A DNA stretch of 64,000 bases, taken from UBA7672 sp965229115 (GTDB lineage: Bacteria; Pseudomonadota; Alphaproteobacteria; Caulobacterales; Hyphomonadaceae). Below are positions 17,098-25,751 of this stretch, one piece after another. The notes below the pieces were generated by a model. It made no database searches. It was not told where the DNA came from and saw only the letters and a list, made by a program, of their open reading frames with translations. Positions within the stretch are counted from its first letter, which is position 1, and the number at the start of each line of letters is the position of its first letter. The DNA lies in contig CBDDIR010000003.1 in assembly GCA_965229115.1 (NCBI GenBank), positions 3,596,001-3,660,000 of the forward strand. The letters are read 5' to 3'. A program made the translations under genes and the position numbers.

Positions 17098-18174
17098 ATG
17101 GACGCGGGTCTCGAGAAAGTTGTCGCGGCGGAGACGGTGCTGTCGGATGTGCAGGGCGCGGAAGGGCGGCTGATCATTCGCGGCAAGGATGTCGAGACGC
17201 TGGCGCGTGAGTTCACTTTCGAGCAGGCGGCAGGGCATCTGTGGAGCGGGTTCTTCGAGACTACTCCCGACTTGCAGTCAGCGTTGGGCGCGGCGCGCGT
17301 GAAAGCGTTCGAGCGGCTGAAACCGGACTTTGCGCGGCTGGCGCCGTTGCTGGAAGTGGATGCGCTGCGAGCCGCGCTGAGCCTTGCGCCCGATGGGCAT
17401 GAAGTGACGGCGGCGATTGATCTGGTGGCGACGATGGCGGTGGCGACGGGTGCGATTGCACAGATGAAAGCGGGACGCACGCCAGTCGCGCCGGAAGCGG
17501 CTGCGCTGCATGGGGCGGACGTGCTTCGGATGATCCGGGGCGAGACGCCATCGGCCGAAGAAGCGCGGGCGCTGGATGCGTATCTGGTGACGATCTCGGA
17601 TCATGGGCTGAATGCTTCGACATTCGTGGCGCGGTGTGTGGCGTCGACGCGGGCCGGGTTGGGATCAGCGGTGATTGCGGGGCTGTCGGCGCTCAAAGGG
17701 CCTCTGCATGGCGGAGCGCCGGGTCCAGTATTGGATATGTTGGACGGGATTGGGGCGGCAGACCGGGCCGAGGGATGGATCCGCAACGCGCTGGATCGCG
17801 GCGAGCGGCTGATGGGCTTTGGCCATCGCGTTTATCGCACGCGGGATCCACGCGCCGATGTGTTGAAGGCGGTTGTGAACACGCTGCCGGCGAGCAGCGG
17901 GCGGCTGGCTTTGGCGCAGGCGATCGAGGGGCGCATCCTGCAGAAGCTGGCGGCGGAGAAGCCGGACCGGAAGCTGGATACGAATGTCGAATACTACACG
18001 GCGATCCTGCTGGAAGCGCTGGGCATTCCGCGCGGATTGTTCACCTGCCTGTTCGGATGCGGGCGCGTGACCGGCTGGATTGCGCATGCGCGCGAGCAGC
18101 TAGGCACGGGGCGGCTGGTGCGGCCGGCATCGACCTATGTGGGGCCGATGCCAGCCGACAGTGTTGCCGCCTAG
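17098..18174 (+). CDS. Citrate synthase / 2-methylcitrate synthase family protein
   Basis: Citrate synthase-fold enzyme of 358 residues, expected to condense an acyl-CoA with oxaloacetate. The substrate-site pieces are LNASTFVAR (171-179), the catalytic His204 in KGPLHGGAP, and His243 in GFGHRVYRTRDPR. At the catalytic Asp position the sequence reads TNVEYY, so Glu298 replaces the usual Asp, a conservative but unusual change. It is a paralogue of the divergent gene at 15879-17009 and shorter than the main hexameric citrate synthase (about 430). It is probably an accessory enzyme rather than the housekeeping GltA. The stop overlaps the convergent esterase gene by 4 bases. Confidence 0.85.
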   Translation: MDAGLEKVVAAETVLSDVQGAEGRLIIRGKDVETLAREFTFEQAAGHLWSGFFETTPDLQSALGAARVKAFERLKPDFARLAPLLEVDALRAALSLAPDGHEVTAAIDLVATMAVATGAIAQMKAGRTPVAPEAAALHGADVLRMIRGETPSAEEARALDAYLVTISDHGLNASTFVARCVASTRAGLGSAVIAGLSALKGPLHGGAPGPVLDMLDGIGAADRAEGWIRNALDRGERLMGFGHRVYRTRDPRADVLKAVVNTLPASSGRLALAQAIEGRILQKLAAEKPDRKLDTNVEYYTAILLEALGIPRGLFTCLFGCGRVTGWIAHAREQLGTGRLVRPASTYVGPMPADSVAA

Positions 18175-19604
18175 CGCGCGCCGGGCTCTGCCATCGTGTG
18201 CTTGTCGAGCGCTTCCTTGCGGAAGTTGGTGCGGACGCCAGAGGGTGCGCCGAACTCCATGAGCTGGTCGCCTGCGACGGTGTAGGCCGGCCAAGCGGGG
18301 CCGGAGGCGCATTTGGGGGCGCCGGTCTTGGCGAAGCCGACCCAGCAGGAGTGCATCAGCGTGGCCATCGCCTTGTCTTCTTCCGACTGGGTGGCGGGCG
18401 TTGAAAGCGCGCTGCCTGCTGCTGCCGGCGGTGCGCCTGCGGGACGCATCTGGCCGCCGAACACGTAGGGGATTTCGGTGGCGTGCGCGGCGCCCATCGA
18501 TTCCGGCGTGCGGTTGGCGGTGGCGACGTAGGAGAAGAAGTAGAGCCAGCTGGGTTTGCCATCCGCTGACTTGGCGGCGATGAAGCGCGCCGGCGCTGTG
18601 CCCTGGCTGTCGGTCCAGTCGGTAGCGGCCTGCCCCTGCAGCTGGCGGGCGAGCGAAGCTTCGTAGCTGTTCGAGCCGACGATGAGCGGGATATCCATCG
18701 CGCGCTTGTTGGCGACGGCGGAGAGCGACGTCTCGGTCATAAAGCGGCCGTCGACGATCGGGAAGCGCGCGGCGGTTCCGGCCTCGACGAGCTTCATGAC
18801 CGGGAGGGCCCGGAGATCTGCGAGCGTGGCTGTTTCGGTTGCGCCTGCGCGTTTCACCAGCTCGGCGCCGTCTTTCTCTGCATCGGCAAGCGGGGCGCTG
18901 ACGCCCCAGGTGATGTTGGATTCGAGGATGGCTTGCTGGAACAGGCCTTTCGAGGATTTCAGGCCGAGCAGTGCATAGATGTCGATGGCGCCGGCGCTTT
19001 CGCCGAAGACCGTGACTTTTGATGCGTCGCCACCGAAGGCCGCGATGTTGGACTTCACCCATTGCAGGGCTGCCGTCTGATCCATCAGGCCGTAGTTCGC
19101 GAGCGGTTCATCTTTCGCAGCGGCCTTAGTGATTTCGGGGTGCGCGAAGAAGCCGAGTGCGCCCATGCGATAGTTGACCGTCACCATGACGACGCCGCTC
19201 TTGGCGAAGGCTGCGCCGTTGTAGATCGAGCCAGAGCCGTTGAGATTGGAGCCGCCGTGGATCCAGACCATCACGGGCAGGTTCTTCGCATCCTTGGGCG
19301 CGAACACGTTCAGGTAGAGGCAGTCTTCCGAGACTTTTGCCTCAGCGCCGAGGCGGGCGTTCTGGGCGCAGCTGGCGCCGTATTCGGTGGCGGCGCGATC
19401 GCCGGCCCAGGCAGCTACCGGTTGCGGCGGCTTCCAGCGCAGATCGCCGACGGGCGGCGCGGCGAAGGGTACGCCCTTGTATGTGACGATGCCGTCTGCT
19501 GCGTCGCCGACGAGCGTACCGCTGGCGGTTTTGGTTTTGACGGGGTCGGCGAAAGCGGACGGCGCGAACGCCAGTGCAAGCGCGAGGGCTGCGGCAAGTC
19601 TCAT
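18171..19604 (-). CDS. Secreted type-B carboxylesterase
   Basis: Carboxylesterase-family alpha/beta hydrolase of 477 residues with a Sec signal peptide (MRLAAALALALAFAPSAFA). The family motifs are EDCLYLNV (93-100), oxyanion hole HGGSN (116-120), and nucleophile elbow GESAG with Ser203. The C-terminal acid/His region is present, including HATEIPYVFG. It is predicted to be a periplasmic or secreted esterase of unknown substrate. It is convergent with, and overlaps by 4 bases, the citrate synthase gene. It is a paralogue of the partial esterase at the left edge of the window. Confidence 0.9.
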   Translation of the reverse strand: MRLAAALALALAFAPSAFADPVKTKTASGTLVGDAADGIVTYKGVPFAAPPVGDLRWKPPQPVAAWAGDRAATEYGASCAQNARLGAEAKVSEDCLYLNVFAPKDAKNLPVMVWIHGGSNLNGSGSIYNGAAFAKSGVVMVTVNYRMGALGFFAHPEITKAAAKDEPLANYGLMDQTAALQWVKSNIAAFGGDASKVTVFGESAGAIDIYALLGLKSSKGLFQQAILESNITWGVSAPLADAEKDGAELVKRAGATETATLADLRALPVMKLVEAGTAARFPIVDGRFMTETSLSAVANKRAMDIPLIVGSNSYEASLARQLQGQAATDWTDSQGTAPARFIAAKSADGKPSWLYFFSYVATANRTPESMGAAHATEIPYVFGGQMRPAGAPPAAAGSALSTPATQSEEDKAMATLMHSCWVGFAKTGAPKCASGPAWPAYTVAGDQLMEFGAPSGVRTNFRKEALDKHTMAEPGAR

Positions 19605-19683
19605 TGGAACCTCCCAGGCTGCCGGCTGTCGCGGCGGCTCTTACGAGGTTTATAGACGGCGGCGAGACAGCCTACCAGTCAGC

Positions 19684-20121
19684 CTACCAGTTGAGGCGGC
19701 GCTCCAGGTCTTTCGCTACCACGCCCATCTCCGCTGAACCGGAGCGGGTGAGCTCGATAGCGGCAAGCGCCAGTTCGACGCCGTCGATCGGCTTGGGCAG
19801 GGAGAGCGCTGCGCCGCGAAGCTCGGCCAGCAGCAGAACGTGCTCGAGCGATTTGCGGTGAGCGCCGCGGCCAGCGAGCGCGATGACGGGCGGCATGCCG
19901 GGACGGGCGCAGAGATCAGCGATGAGATCGAGACCGCCCGAGTTATCGACCCCCACCACGATGACGTCGCGGTCAGCGAAGGGCCCATGCGAAGCGGAGG
20001 CCTGCCCCGGCGACAGGCGCGAGAACGCGATAGAAGGATGGGATAGAGACTCGACCTCGGACATCAGCAGGTCATCGTCGTCGACGACGAGGATTTGCAG
20101 CTGGTTCAGCGTGATGCCCAT
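19684..20121 (-). CDS. Degenerate response-regulator receiver-like protein
   Basis: Single-domain protein of 145 residues resembling a CheY-like receiver. The N-terminal acidic cluster LVVDDDDLL (residues 11-19) and the late SLPKPID segment, with the conserved Lys, match the receiver fold. The phosphoacceptor strand reads VIVVGVDNSGGLDLI rather than the usual LLD-MPG. Either Asp in VGVDN is the acceptor or the domain is no longer phosphorylated. No output domain and no adjacent histidine kinase are seen. The stop lies beside a short direct duplication (CAGCCTACCAGT type, near 19669-19693). Confidence 0.6.
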   Translation of the reverse strand: MGITLNQLQILVVDDDDLLMSEVESLSHPSIAFSRLSPGQASASHGPFADRDVIVVGVDNSGGLDLIADLCARPGMPPVIALAGRGAHRKSLEHVLLLAELRGAALSLPKPIDGVELALAAIELTRSGSAEMGVVAKDLERRLNW

Positions 20122-20293
20122 GGTCCCAACCCATTTGCCCGGGACTTTGATAAAATCCCCGCGGTCACAAGGGTTAACTATCCGACCCTAATAATTAGTT
20201 GCTTCTGGCACTAGGCGTTCCCCTAGGCGTAAACCCGGGGTTTGTCCCGACCTCCTGAAAGCCTTATGGAAATCGCGCGGCAGGAACCCGGAC

Positions 20294-21199
20294 ATGGCGG
20301 ATGATCTTCAACTAACCGAGAGCGACGCTGAGGAGCCGGTAAGCTTCTCCCCGCTCCATCCCGTGTTCGCCGATGCGCCCGATAGCGTGACTTTCCGAAA
20401 GCTGCGCAAGCGGCTGGTGCGGCAGACGCAGGAAGCGATCCGCGCTTATGGGATGGTGAGCCCCGAGAAGAACGGCAAGCGGCCGCGCTGGCTGGTCTGC
20501 CTGTCGGGCGGCAAGGATAGCTACACCCTGCTCTCCGTCCTGCTGGACCTGCAATGGCAGGGCGCGCTGCCGGTGGACCTGCTGGCGTGCAATCTCGATC
20601 AGGGGCAGCCGGGTTTCCCGAAGCATGTTCTGCCGGAGTATCTGGCGCGCGTGGGCGTGGCCCACCGGATCATCACGCAGGACACGTATTCGGTGGTCAC
20701 CGAGAAGGTGCCGGCGTCGAACACCTATTGCGCGCTGTGCTCGCGTATGCGGCGGGGGATTCTCTATCGGGTTGCGCGCGAGGAAGGTTGCGAGGCCGTG
20801 GTGCTGGGGCATCATCGCGACGACGCGCTCGAGACGTTCATGCTGAACTTCCTGTTCGGCGGACGCATGGCGGCGATGCCGCCGAAGCTGGTGAATGATG
20901 CGGGCGATCTGTTCGTGCTGCGCCCGTTGATTGGATGCGCGGAGGACGACATTCGCCGATTCGCCGGGCAGATGCAGTTCCCGATCATCCCATGCAATCT
21001 CTGCGGATCGCAGGAAGGCCTGCAGCGGATGCAGATCAAGTCGATGCTCAACGAGTGGGAACAGCGTAATCCGGGTCGTCGACAAGTGATGGCGCGGGCG
21101 TTGAGCCATGTGCGGCCGTCACATCTGGTGGATGCTGAGCTGTTCGACTTTGCGGGGCTGGAGCTGGGCGCTCCGGGCACGAAGGACGACGGGCTTTAG
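20294..21199 (+). CDS. ttcA: tRNA 2-thiocytidine biosynthesis protein TtcA
   Basis: PP-loop ATPase of 301 residues that thiolates cytidine 32 in certain tRNAs using a [4Fe-4S] cluster. The PP-loop SGGKDS is at 71-76. The CxxC pair is Cys146/Cys149 (TYCALCSRMRRG), and a third Cys lies in PCNLCGSQ. LGHHRDDALETFMLN is also family-typical. The gene stands alone on the plus strand. Its stop overlaps that of the convergent TPR gene by 4 bases. The upstream gap (20122-20293) contains a small palindrome AAACCCGGGGTTT at 20231-20243. Confidence 0.95.
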   Translation: MADDLQLTESDAEEPVSFSPLHPVFADAPDSVTFRKLRKRLVRQTQEAIRAYGMVSPEKNGKRPRWLVCLSGGKDSYTLLSVLLDLQWQGALPVDLLACNLDQGQPGFPKHVLPEYLARVGVAHRIITQDTYSVVTEKVPASNTYCALCSRMRRGILYRVAREEGCEAVVLGHHRDDALETFMLNFLFGGRMAAMPPKLVNDAGDLFVLRPLIGCAEDDIRRFAGQMQFPIIPCNLCGSQEGLQRMQIKSMLNEWEQRNPGRRQVMARALSHVRPSHLVDAELFDFAGLELGAPGTKDDGL

Positions 21200-24100
21200 C
21201 GCGAGCCGCCTGATGTCGTTGTCGGCGTTGCTGCTGCCGTGGTCGCGGGAGCGGCAGGTGTGGCAGCGGGTGCTGCAGCGGGGGTGGCTCCCGGTGTGAC
21301 TTTCGGCGCTTCGAAGCGCTGCTTCATCGCGGCGGCAAACGCATCGACCTTCGGCGCATCGGCCAGACGGCGCACGGCTTCCGAAAGAGCTGCGCCCGAC
21401 ACATCGGCTTGCGACGTGATGAGGTCGAAGCTTGCCTTGTTCGGGTTGTTTGCGAGGGCTGCGGCATAGCCGCGGATCTGTGTGATCGCGCCTGCATCCT
21501 TCGCCATGCGGGCAGCGATGGCAGCCTTAAACACCGTGTCGGCGTCTTTGAGCGAAACCTGCGACGGCTGGGGCAGCATGGCTATCAGCGCCTTGGCTGC
21601 GTCGGGCCATTTGCGGTCGCGCCAATAGGCGTCGGCGAGCAGGGATTTCGCTTCGACGCCGTCGAGCGGCTCGACGAGTTCGATGACGTGATCGTAGCGG
21701 CCCATGTCGCGATAGGCTGCGGCTTCGAGCAGGCGGCGTTCCAGCGCGAGCTGCTTTGGAAGCTGCGGCTGGCGCGTGGTGTTGATGGCGGCGAGCGCCT
21801 TGTCGGGGCGCTTGTCCCACAGATAGATCGTCGCGAGATCGACAGCGACGGCGGCTTTGCCGATACCGCGAATGCGGTTGTCGACCTGGTACTGCAGCAG
21901 CACGCTTGCGGGTTCGAGCAGGTCGAACGCGACGAGGCGCTGGGCGAGCTTGCGCACCATCTGGTCGCCATCAGGGCCGATGGGCATCAGGTTGTCGTCG
22001 AACTCGTAGAACAGCGCGACCGACTGGATCGGATCAAGGCGATCGGCTTCGCCATTGAGGAACAGGCGGCGGAAATAGTCAGCCAGCTTGATGCGCAGTT
22101 CGCGTGTGCCCGGCGCGGTGGCGTCGCGCAGCGCGGTTGATTGCGCGAGCAGCAGCGCATCACGGAAACGGCCGACACGCATGTACTGGTCAGCCAGAAT
22201 GCCGACGGTGGCCATTTCGACTTCGTCGCCGCGCCAGCGGAAGCGCAGGGATTCGAGCTCGGTGGCGGCTTCGGCGGCCGTCATCTTGTTGGCCTGCACG
22301 CCGAGTTCGAGGCGTTTCAGCTCGGCGCGAACGGCGATGGGTTCGCTTGCGGTTTCCGACAGGCGCTTGAAGTCGTCATAGGCTGCAGCCGGGCCTTCGA
22401 TGACCGAGCGCAGGGTGGCGAGAACGAGCTGGCCGCGTTCCTTGGTTTCGCGATCGCCATTGGTGATGGCGGTGTTCGCCTGGCGACGGGCCGCGTCGTA
22501 ATCGTTTGTGCGCATTGCAGCTTCCGCCCAGGAGGCGGCGAAAACAGCAGCGCGTGAGGATGGGTAGGAGAATATCTGTTTGTCGGAGGCGCGGAAGAAT
22601 TCGATGGCGCGTTCGTATTCGCCACGTTGGGTGGCGATCATCGCGCGCCACAGCGAGGCGGAAGGATCGCCGCGCAGCGAACCACGCGCGAGATCATCAT
22701 CAGCAGCCTTGAGCCGGTCCGCCATGTAGTTGGCGACGCCGCGCAGGCCGATGAAGGTTGTGTCCTGTTCCAGCTCCGGGCGATCGGCCACGGCGACTTT
22801 CAGCACGCCGAGCGCTTCGAAGCCGTGATCGTGGCCGATGTGGAAGCGCACGAGGTCGAGCGCGGCATTGCCGCCCTGTGGCGTGGACGGGTCGACGGAG
22901 GCTGCAGCGGATTCAAGGCCGGCAAGTTGATCGAAGTAGGCTTCGCCGCGCGAGGCGCCCCAGCCGGCGAAATCGACGAAGGCGGGGTTGGCGGCGATCT
23001 TGTTGAGGCCGGTGTCGGCGACGAAATCCGCCGGCGCTGACTGCACGCCGGACGCCATGGTGACGACAACGCGCTCGCCTTCGATCGTGACGAGAACATC
23101 ATCGGACTTGGGCGCGATGGCGAGGCCGTGAGCGGTCGCAGGCAGAGACGCCTCGACGAAGTCGCGCGGCGTCGGCGAGGCGGATGAGGGGCCGTATGAG
23201 ACGGCAACAGCAACCTGATCGCCGATCACCGGATCTTCAAACCAGATCAGGCCAGCGGCGCCGATCAGCATGGTTTCGATGCGGGCGCGGCCACCCTCGC
23301 CCGGCTTGCGCTGCGGCGCGAGGAAGCGTTGCGGCTTGGTGCCAGTGGGTGCGAAGCGGAGCGTCCAGACGGACTCATCCATGTCAGCGGAAACGATCAG
23401 GCCCTTGGGCGTTTCGATCCGCATCAGCGTGGCGTTCTTCACGCGCATGGTGCGCGTGCGATAGCCGGCGGGCAGCTGGGTCGCGTCGATCTTGAGATCG
23501 GCATTGGCGGCGAACACGGCCCACACAGCGGAGCCGCGCGCGAACACGGCGACGGGCGTTGGGGCAGTGAACGGCACCTGCAGCTCGAGGCCGCTCGGGA
23601 TGGGCGTCGCCTTGACGTTCACCAGGCCGTTGCGCGGAGCCGAATCGCGCCAGTTGGGCGACATGGCGGTGACGCGTTCAGGCCCGCCGAGGGTGGCGCT
23701 GGGCGGCGGCGGCGCGCCGGCAGCGGGTTCATCTATCGCGGTGGCGGATTCGAGCTTGGGCGGCGTCAGGAGCGATGACTTGTCGGCGACCTTTTGCGGC
23801 TTGGGTTGGTTCTTTGCCGCTGCTTCAGCAGCCTTGGCGGCAGCTTGCGCTTCCGGCGAGAGCGGCTTCGTGATGTCGACCACCAGCACGTCGCCTTCGA
23901 GGAAGTGCTTGATCGGCAGCTTGTCCTTCGAGGTGATGGTGGCGACGTAGCCGCGATCGGTGTTCTCGCCCTGGAAATCGCCGAGGTTGGCTGGCGGCGA
24001 GATGCGCAGGTAAGCGAGATCAGGTTTGGCGCGCTTGGCGAACTGCAGCTTCAGCACGCCGTCGCTCTGGCTGACGACCTTGTAGCCGGTCTTGGCGGGC

Positions 24101-24657
24101 CAGTAGAACGCGACGCGCGACGAATCGCCCGAATGGCTGCCGCGAACTTCCAGCGGTTCGATCGCCGGCGCTTGCGGCAACGCCGCGACGCGTTTGGCTT
24201 CAGCTTCCTTCGCCTTCACGGCCGCGAGCGGCGAGACCAGCTTGGGCGGCGCGGTGGTGGAAGATTCAGGGATGAGGTCGATGGCGGTGAGATCGACAGA
24301 GGTGGATACGGCAAGCTTCGGCGCCTGTTTCAGGCCGATGCGGGCGGTCATGCCGTCCGGGTCCATGAAGGTGACAGCGGCCCAGTTGGGCAGGCCCTCC
24401 TTCATCTTGTCGAGATTGATCGAGACCTTCTGGTCGAAGGTGAGGATCAGGACCTGGTTGGAAATCTGCGCGCTGATCTTGGGCGCGGTTTCGTCGCCAT
24501 CACCCCACTTGGCCGTGATGCGCGCATAGCCCGGCGCTTCCTTGAAGGACATCTGCACGGGCTTGTCGGCGAAGGCAGGCGCCACAACGGAAAAAGCCGC
24601 CGCTCCCATCATGGAGAGGCGGATCGCCCAACCCGAGGGAGGGCGGAGCAAGGTCAC
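21196..24657 (-). CDS. Giant periplasmic TPR-type protein in the fliL-fliM operon
   Basis: No characterised family is recognised. The 1,153-residue protein has a Sec signal (residues 1-30, ending AFA). The N-terminal ~300 residues look like AMIN-type beta strands (VQMSFKEAPGYARITAKWG) followed by a low-complexity spacer. A long alpha-helical region after about 580 looks like a TPR/solenoid (AIEFFRASDKQ, YDAARRQANTAI). The tail is an Ala/Thr/Pro run. It is the last gene of fliL-fliM-DUF6468-motE, overlapping motE by 4 bases. Similar large TPR genes sit at this place in related alphaproteobacteria, so a role in the flagellar motor or its periplasmic surround is likely but unproven. Confidence 0.7.
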   Translation of the reverse strand: MTLLRPPSGWAIRLSMMGAAAFSVVAPAFADKPVQMSFKEAPGYARITAKWGDGDETAPKISAQISNQVLILTFDQKVSINLDKMKEGLPNWAAVTFMDPDGMTARIGLKQAPKLAVSTSVDLTAIDLIPESSTTAPPKLVSPLAAVKAKEAEAKRVAALPQAPAIEPLEVRGSHSGDSSRVAFYWPAKTGYKVVSQSDGVLKLQFAKRAKPDLAYLRISPPANLGDFQGENTDRGYVATITSKDKLPIKHFLEGDVLVVDITKPLSPEAQAAAKAAEAAAKNQPKPQKVADKSSLLTPPKLESATAIDEPAAGAPPPPSATLGGPERVTAMSPNWRDSAPRNGLVNVKATPIPSGLELQVPFTAPTPVAVFARGSAVWAVFAANADLKIDATQLPAGYRTRTMRVKNATLMRIETPKGLIVSADMDESVWTLRFAPTGTKPQRFLAPQRKPGEGGRARIETMLIGAAGLIWFEDPVIGDQVAVAVSYGPSSASPTPRDFVEASLPATAHGLAIAPKSDDVLVTIEGERVVVTMASGVQSAPADFVADTGLNKIAANPAFVDFAGWGASRGEAYFDQLAGLESAAASVDPSTPQGGNAALDLVRFHIGHDHGFEALGVLKVAVADRPELEQDTTFIGLRGVANYMADRLKAADDDLARGSLRGDPSASLWRAMIATQRGEYERAIEFFRASDKQIFSYPSSRAAVFAASWAEAAMRTNDYDAARRQANTAITNGDRETKERGQLVLATLRSVIEGPAAAYDDFKRLSETASEPIAVRAELKRLELGVQANKMTAAEAATELESLRFRWRGDEVEMATVGILADQYMRVGRFRDALLLAQSTALRDATAPGTRELRIKLADYFRRLFLNGEADRLDPIQSVALFYEFDDNLMPIGPDGDQMVRKLAQRLVAFDLLEPASVLLQYQVDNRIRGIGKAAVAVDLATIYLWDKRPDKALAAINTTRQPQLPKQLALERRLLEAAAYRDMGRYDHVIELVEPLDGVEAKSLLADAYWRDRKWPDAAKALIAMLPQPSQVSLKDADTVFKAAIAARMAKDAGAITQIRGYAAALANNPNKASFDLITSQADVSGAALSEAVRRLADAPKVDAFAAAMKQRFEAPKVTPGATPAAAPAATPAAPATTAAATPTTTSGGSR

Positions 24658-25364
24658 GTCGGCGTCTTCTGCTGCAGGGCTTCGATGTTGGCCGGCGGCT
24701 TGGCGAGATTGGCGATCATCTTGGTGAGCGCTTCAGCACGCTTGGGCTGCATGGTGGACATGACGGCCGCCAGCGTTGCGGGCTTCATGGTCTTGGCGAT
24801 GTCGAGCAGAAGCGGATCTTCCATGCCGTCGAAGATCTTCGCGGCATCCTTGGGCTTCATCGCCTCGTAGGTTTTCACCAGGGCAGCCATGCGCTCATCG
24901 CGTTTGGCGTCCATCGAGGTGAGAAGGACCTGGATTTCGCCTTCCACCTTCTTCAGTTCGGCGATCTGTTCCTGCAGGCGTGATTCGGCGGCGGCGGCAG
25001 CTTGCTCGCGCGTTTCGATGCCGGTCTCGCGACCATCGAGTTCCTCACGGCGCTTCTGCAGGCTGCGGAGAACGAGGATTTCCTGCGACGACAGGCCCAT
25101 CTCTTCAGCGGCGGAGTTGAGCGTGGTGAGGCATTGTTCCGGCGTGGGCGGAGCAGCTTCGGCAGGCGGCGCGCCTTCAGCGGATACAGGCGTAGCTTGT
25201 TCGCCCTCGCCGCCAATGCCAGCGGTCAACGCTGTTTCCGGCGCAGGCGCAGGCGTATCGGCCGCTTCGGCTGCAACGGCCTGCGCAATGTCGAGGCCCT
25301 TGAAGGCCAGCAGGCCGACTGCGACGGCGCAGACGACAGAAAGGACACCGACCTTGGGCGTCAT
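24654..25364 (-). CDS. MotE-like flagellar protein (coiled coil plus MgtE-N-like domain)
   Basis: MotE-family protein of 236 residues. It has an N-terminal membrane anchor or signal (residues 5-30), a Pro/Ala/Glu spacer, a coiled coil around 100-165 (LVLRSLQKRREELDGRET-QEQAAAAAESRLQEQ), and a C-terminal helical MgtE-N-like part (KPKDAAKIFDGMEDPLLLDIAKTMKP). MotE acts as a periplasmic chaperone of MotC in Sinorhizobium. The family in general accompanies fliM operons of alphaproteobacteria. It overlaps the TPR gene by 4 bases and lies 12 bases after the DUF6468 gene, so the set is translationally coupled. Confidence 0.75.
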   Translation of the reverse strand: MTPKVGVLSVVCAVAVGLLAFKGLDIAQAVAAEAADTPAPAPETALTAGIGGEGEQATPVSAEGAPPAEAAPPTPEQCLTTLNSAAEEMGLSSQEILVLRSLQKRREELDGRETGIETREQAAAAAESRLQEQIAELKKVEGEIQVLLTSMDAKRDERMAALVKTYEAMKPKDAAKIFDGMEDPLLLDIAKTMKPATLAAVMSTMQPKRAEALTKMIANLAKPPANIEALQQKTPT

Positions 25365-25376
25365 GGCTTTGGGCTC

Positions 25377-25751
25377 CTAGAGCACGCTGCGGCGGCGGAG
25401 AGTGAAGTCGACATTGCCGCGCTCGGCGGGGCGTTCGGCTTCACGGGGCATGTCGCGGAAGTCACGGACCATCGGCGTTGCGGCGGCCGTAGCCAGGGCG
25501 CGCGCTTCATCGATCTTCGACTGCAGCTCCTTGCCGGAAGCTTCGGCCGAGCGGCGCAGGGCAACAACGGCGTTCTGGGCGTGCAGGACCGAGTTCTGCA
25601 GTTCCTTGGCGGCTTCCAGCATGCGCGTATTGCCATTGCGCAGCGCCTTCAGCTTGCCATCCAACCGCATGCAATAGGCGATCGCGATGATCAGCAGGAG
25701 AACAAGAAAGCCCTCGAGCGCGAGAGAATAGAAACCAGCCGACATCATCAT
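25377..25751 (-). CDS. DUF6468 membrane protein of the fliM operon
   Basis: Small bitopic protein of 124 residues: a membrane helix near the N-terminus (LALEGFLVLLLIIAIAYCM), then a coiled-coil-like cytoplasmic or periplasmic part (LDGKLKALRNGNTRMLEAAKELQ, SGKELQSKIDEARA) and a basic tail. It matches the uncharacterised DUF6468 family found between fliM and motE in many alphaproteobacteria. It may influence flagellar placement or motor assembly, by inference from neighbourhood. Three consecutive ATG codons (25751, 25748, 25745) overlap the fliM stop, indicating coupled translation. Confidence 0.7.
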   Translation of the reverse strand: MMMSAGFYSLALEGFLVLLLIIAIAYCMRLDGKLKALRNGNTRMLEAAKELQNSVLHAQNAVVALRRSAEASGKELQSKIDEARALATAAATPMVRDFRDMPREAERPAERGNVDFTLRRRSVL

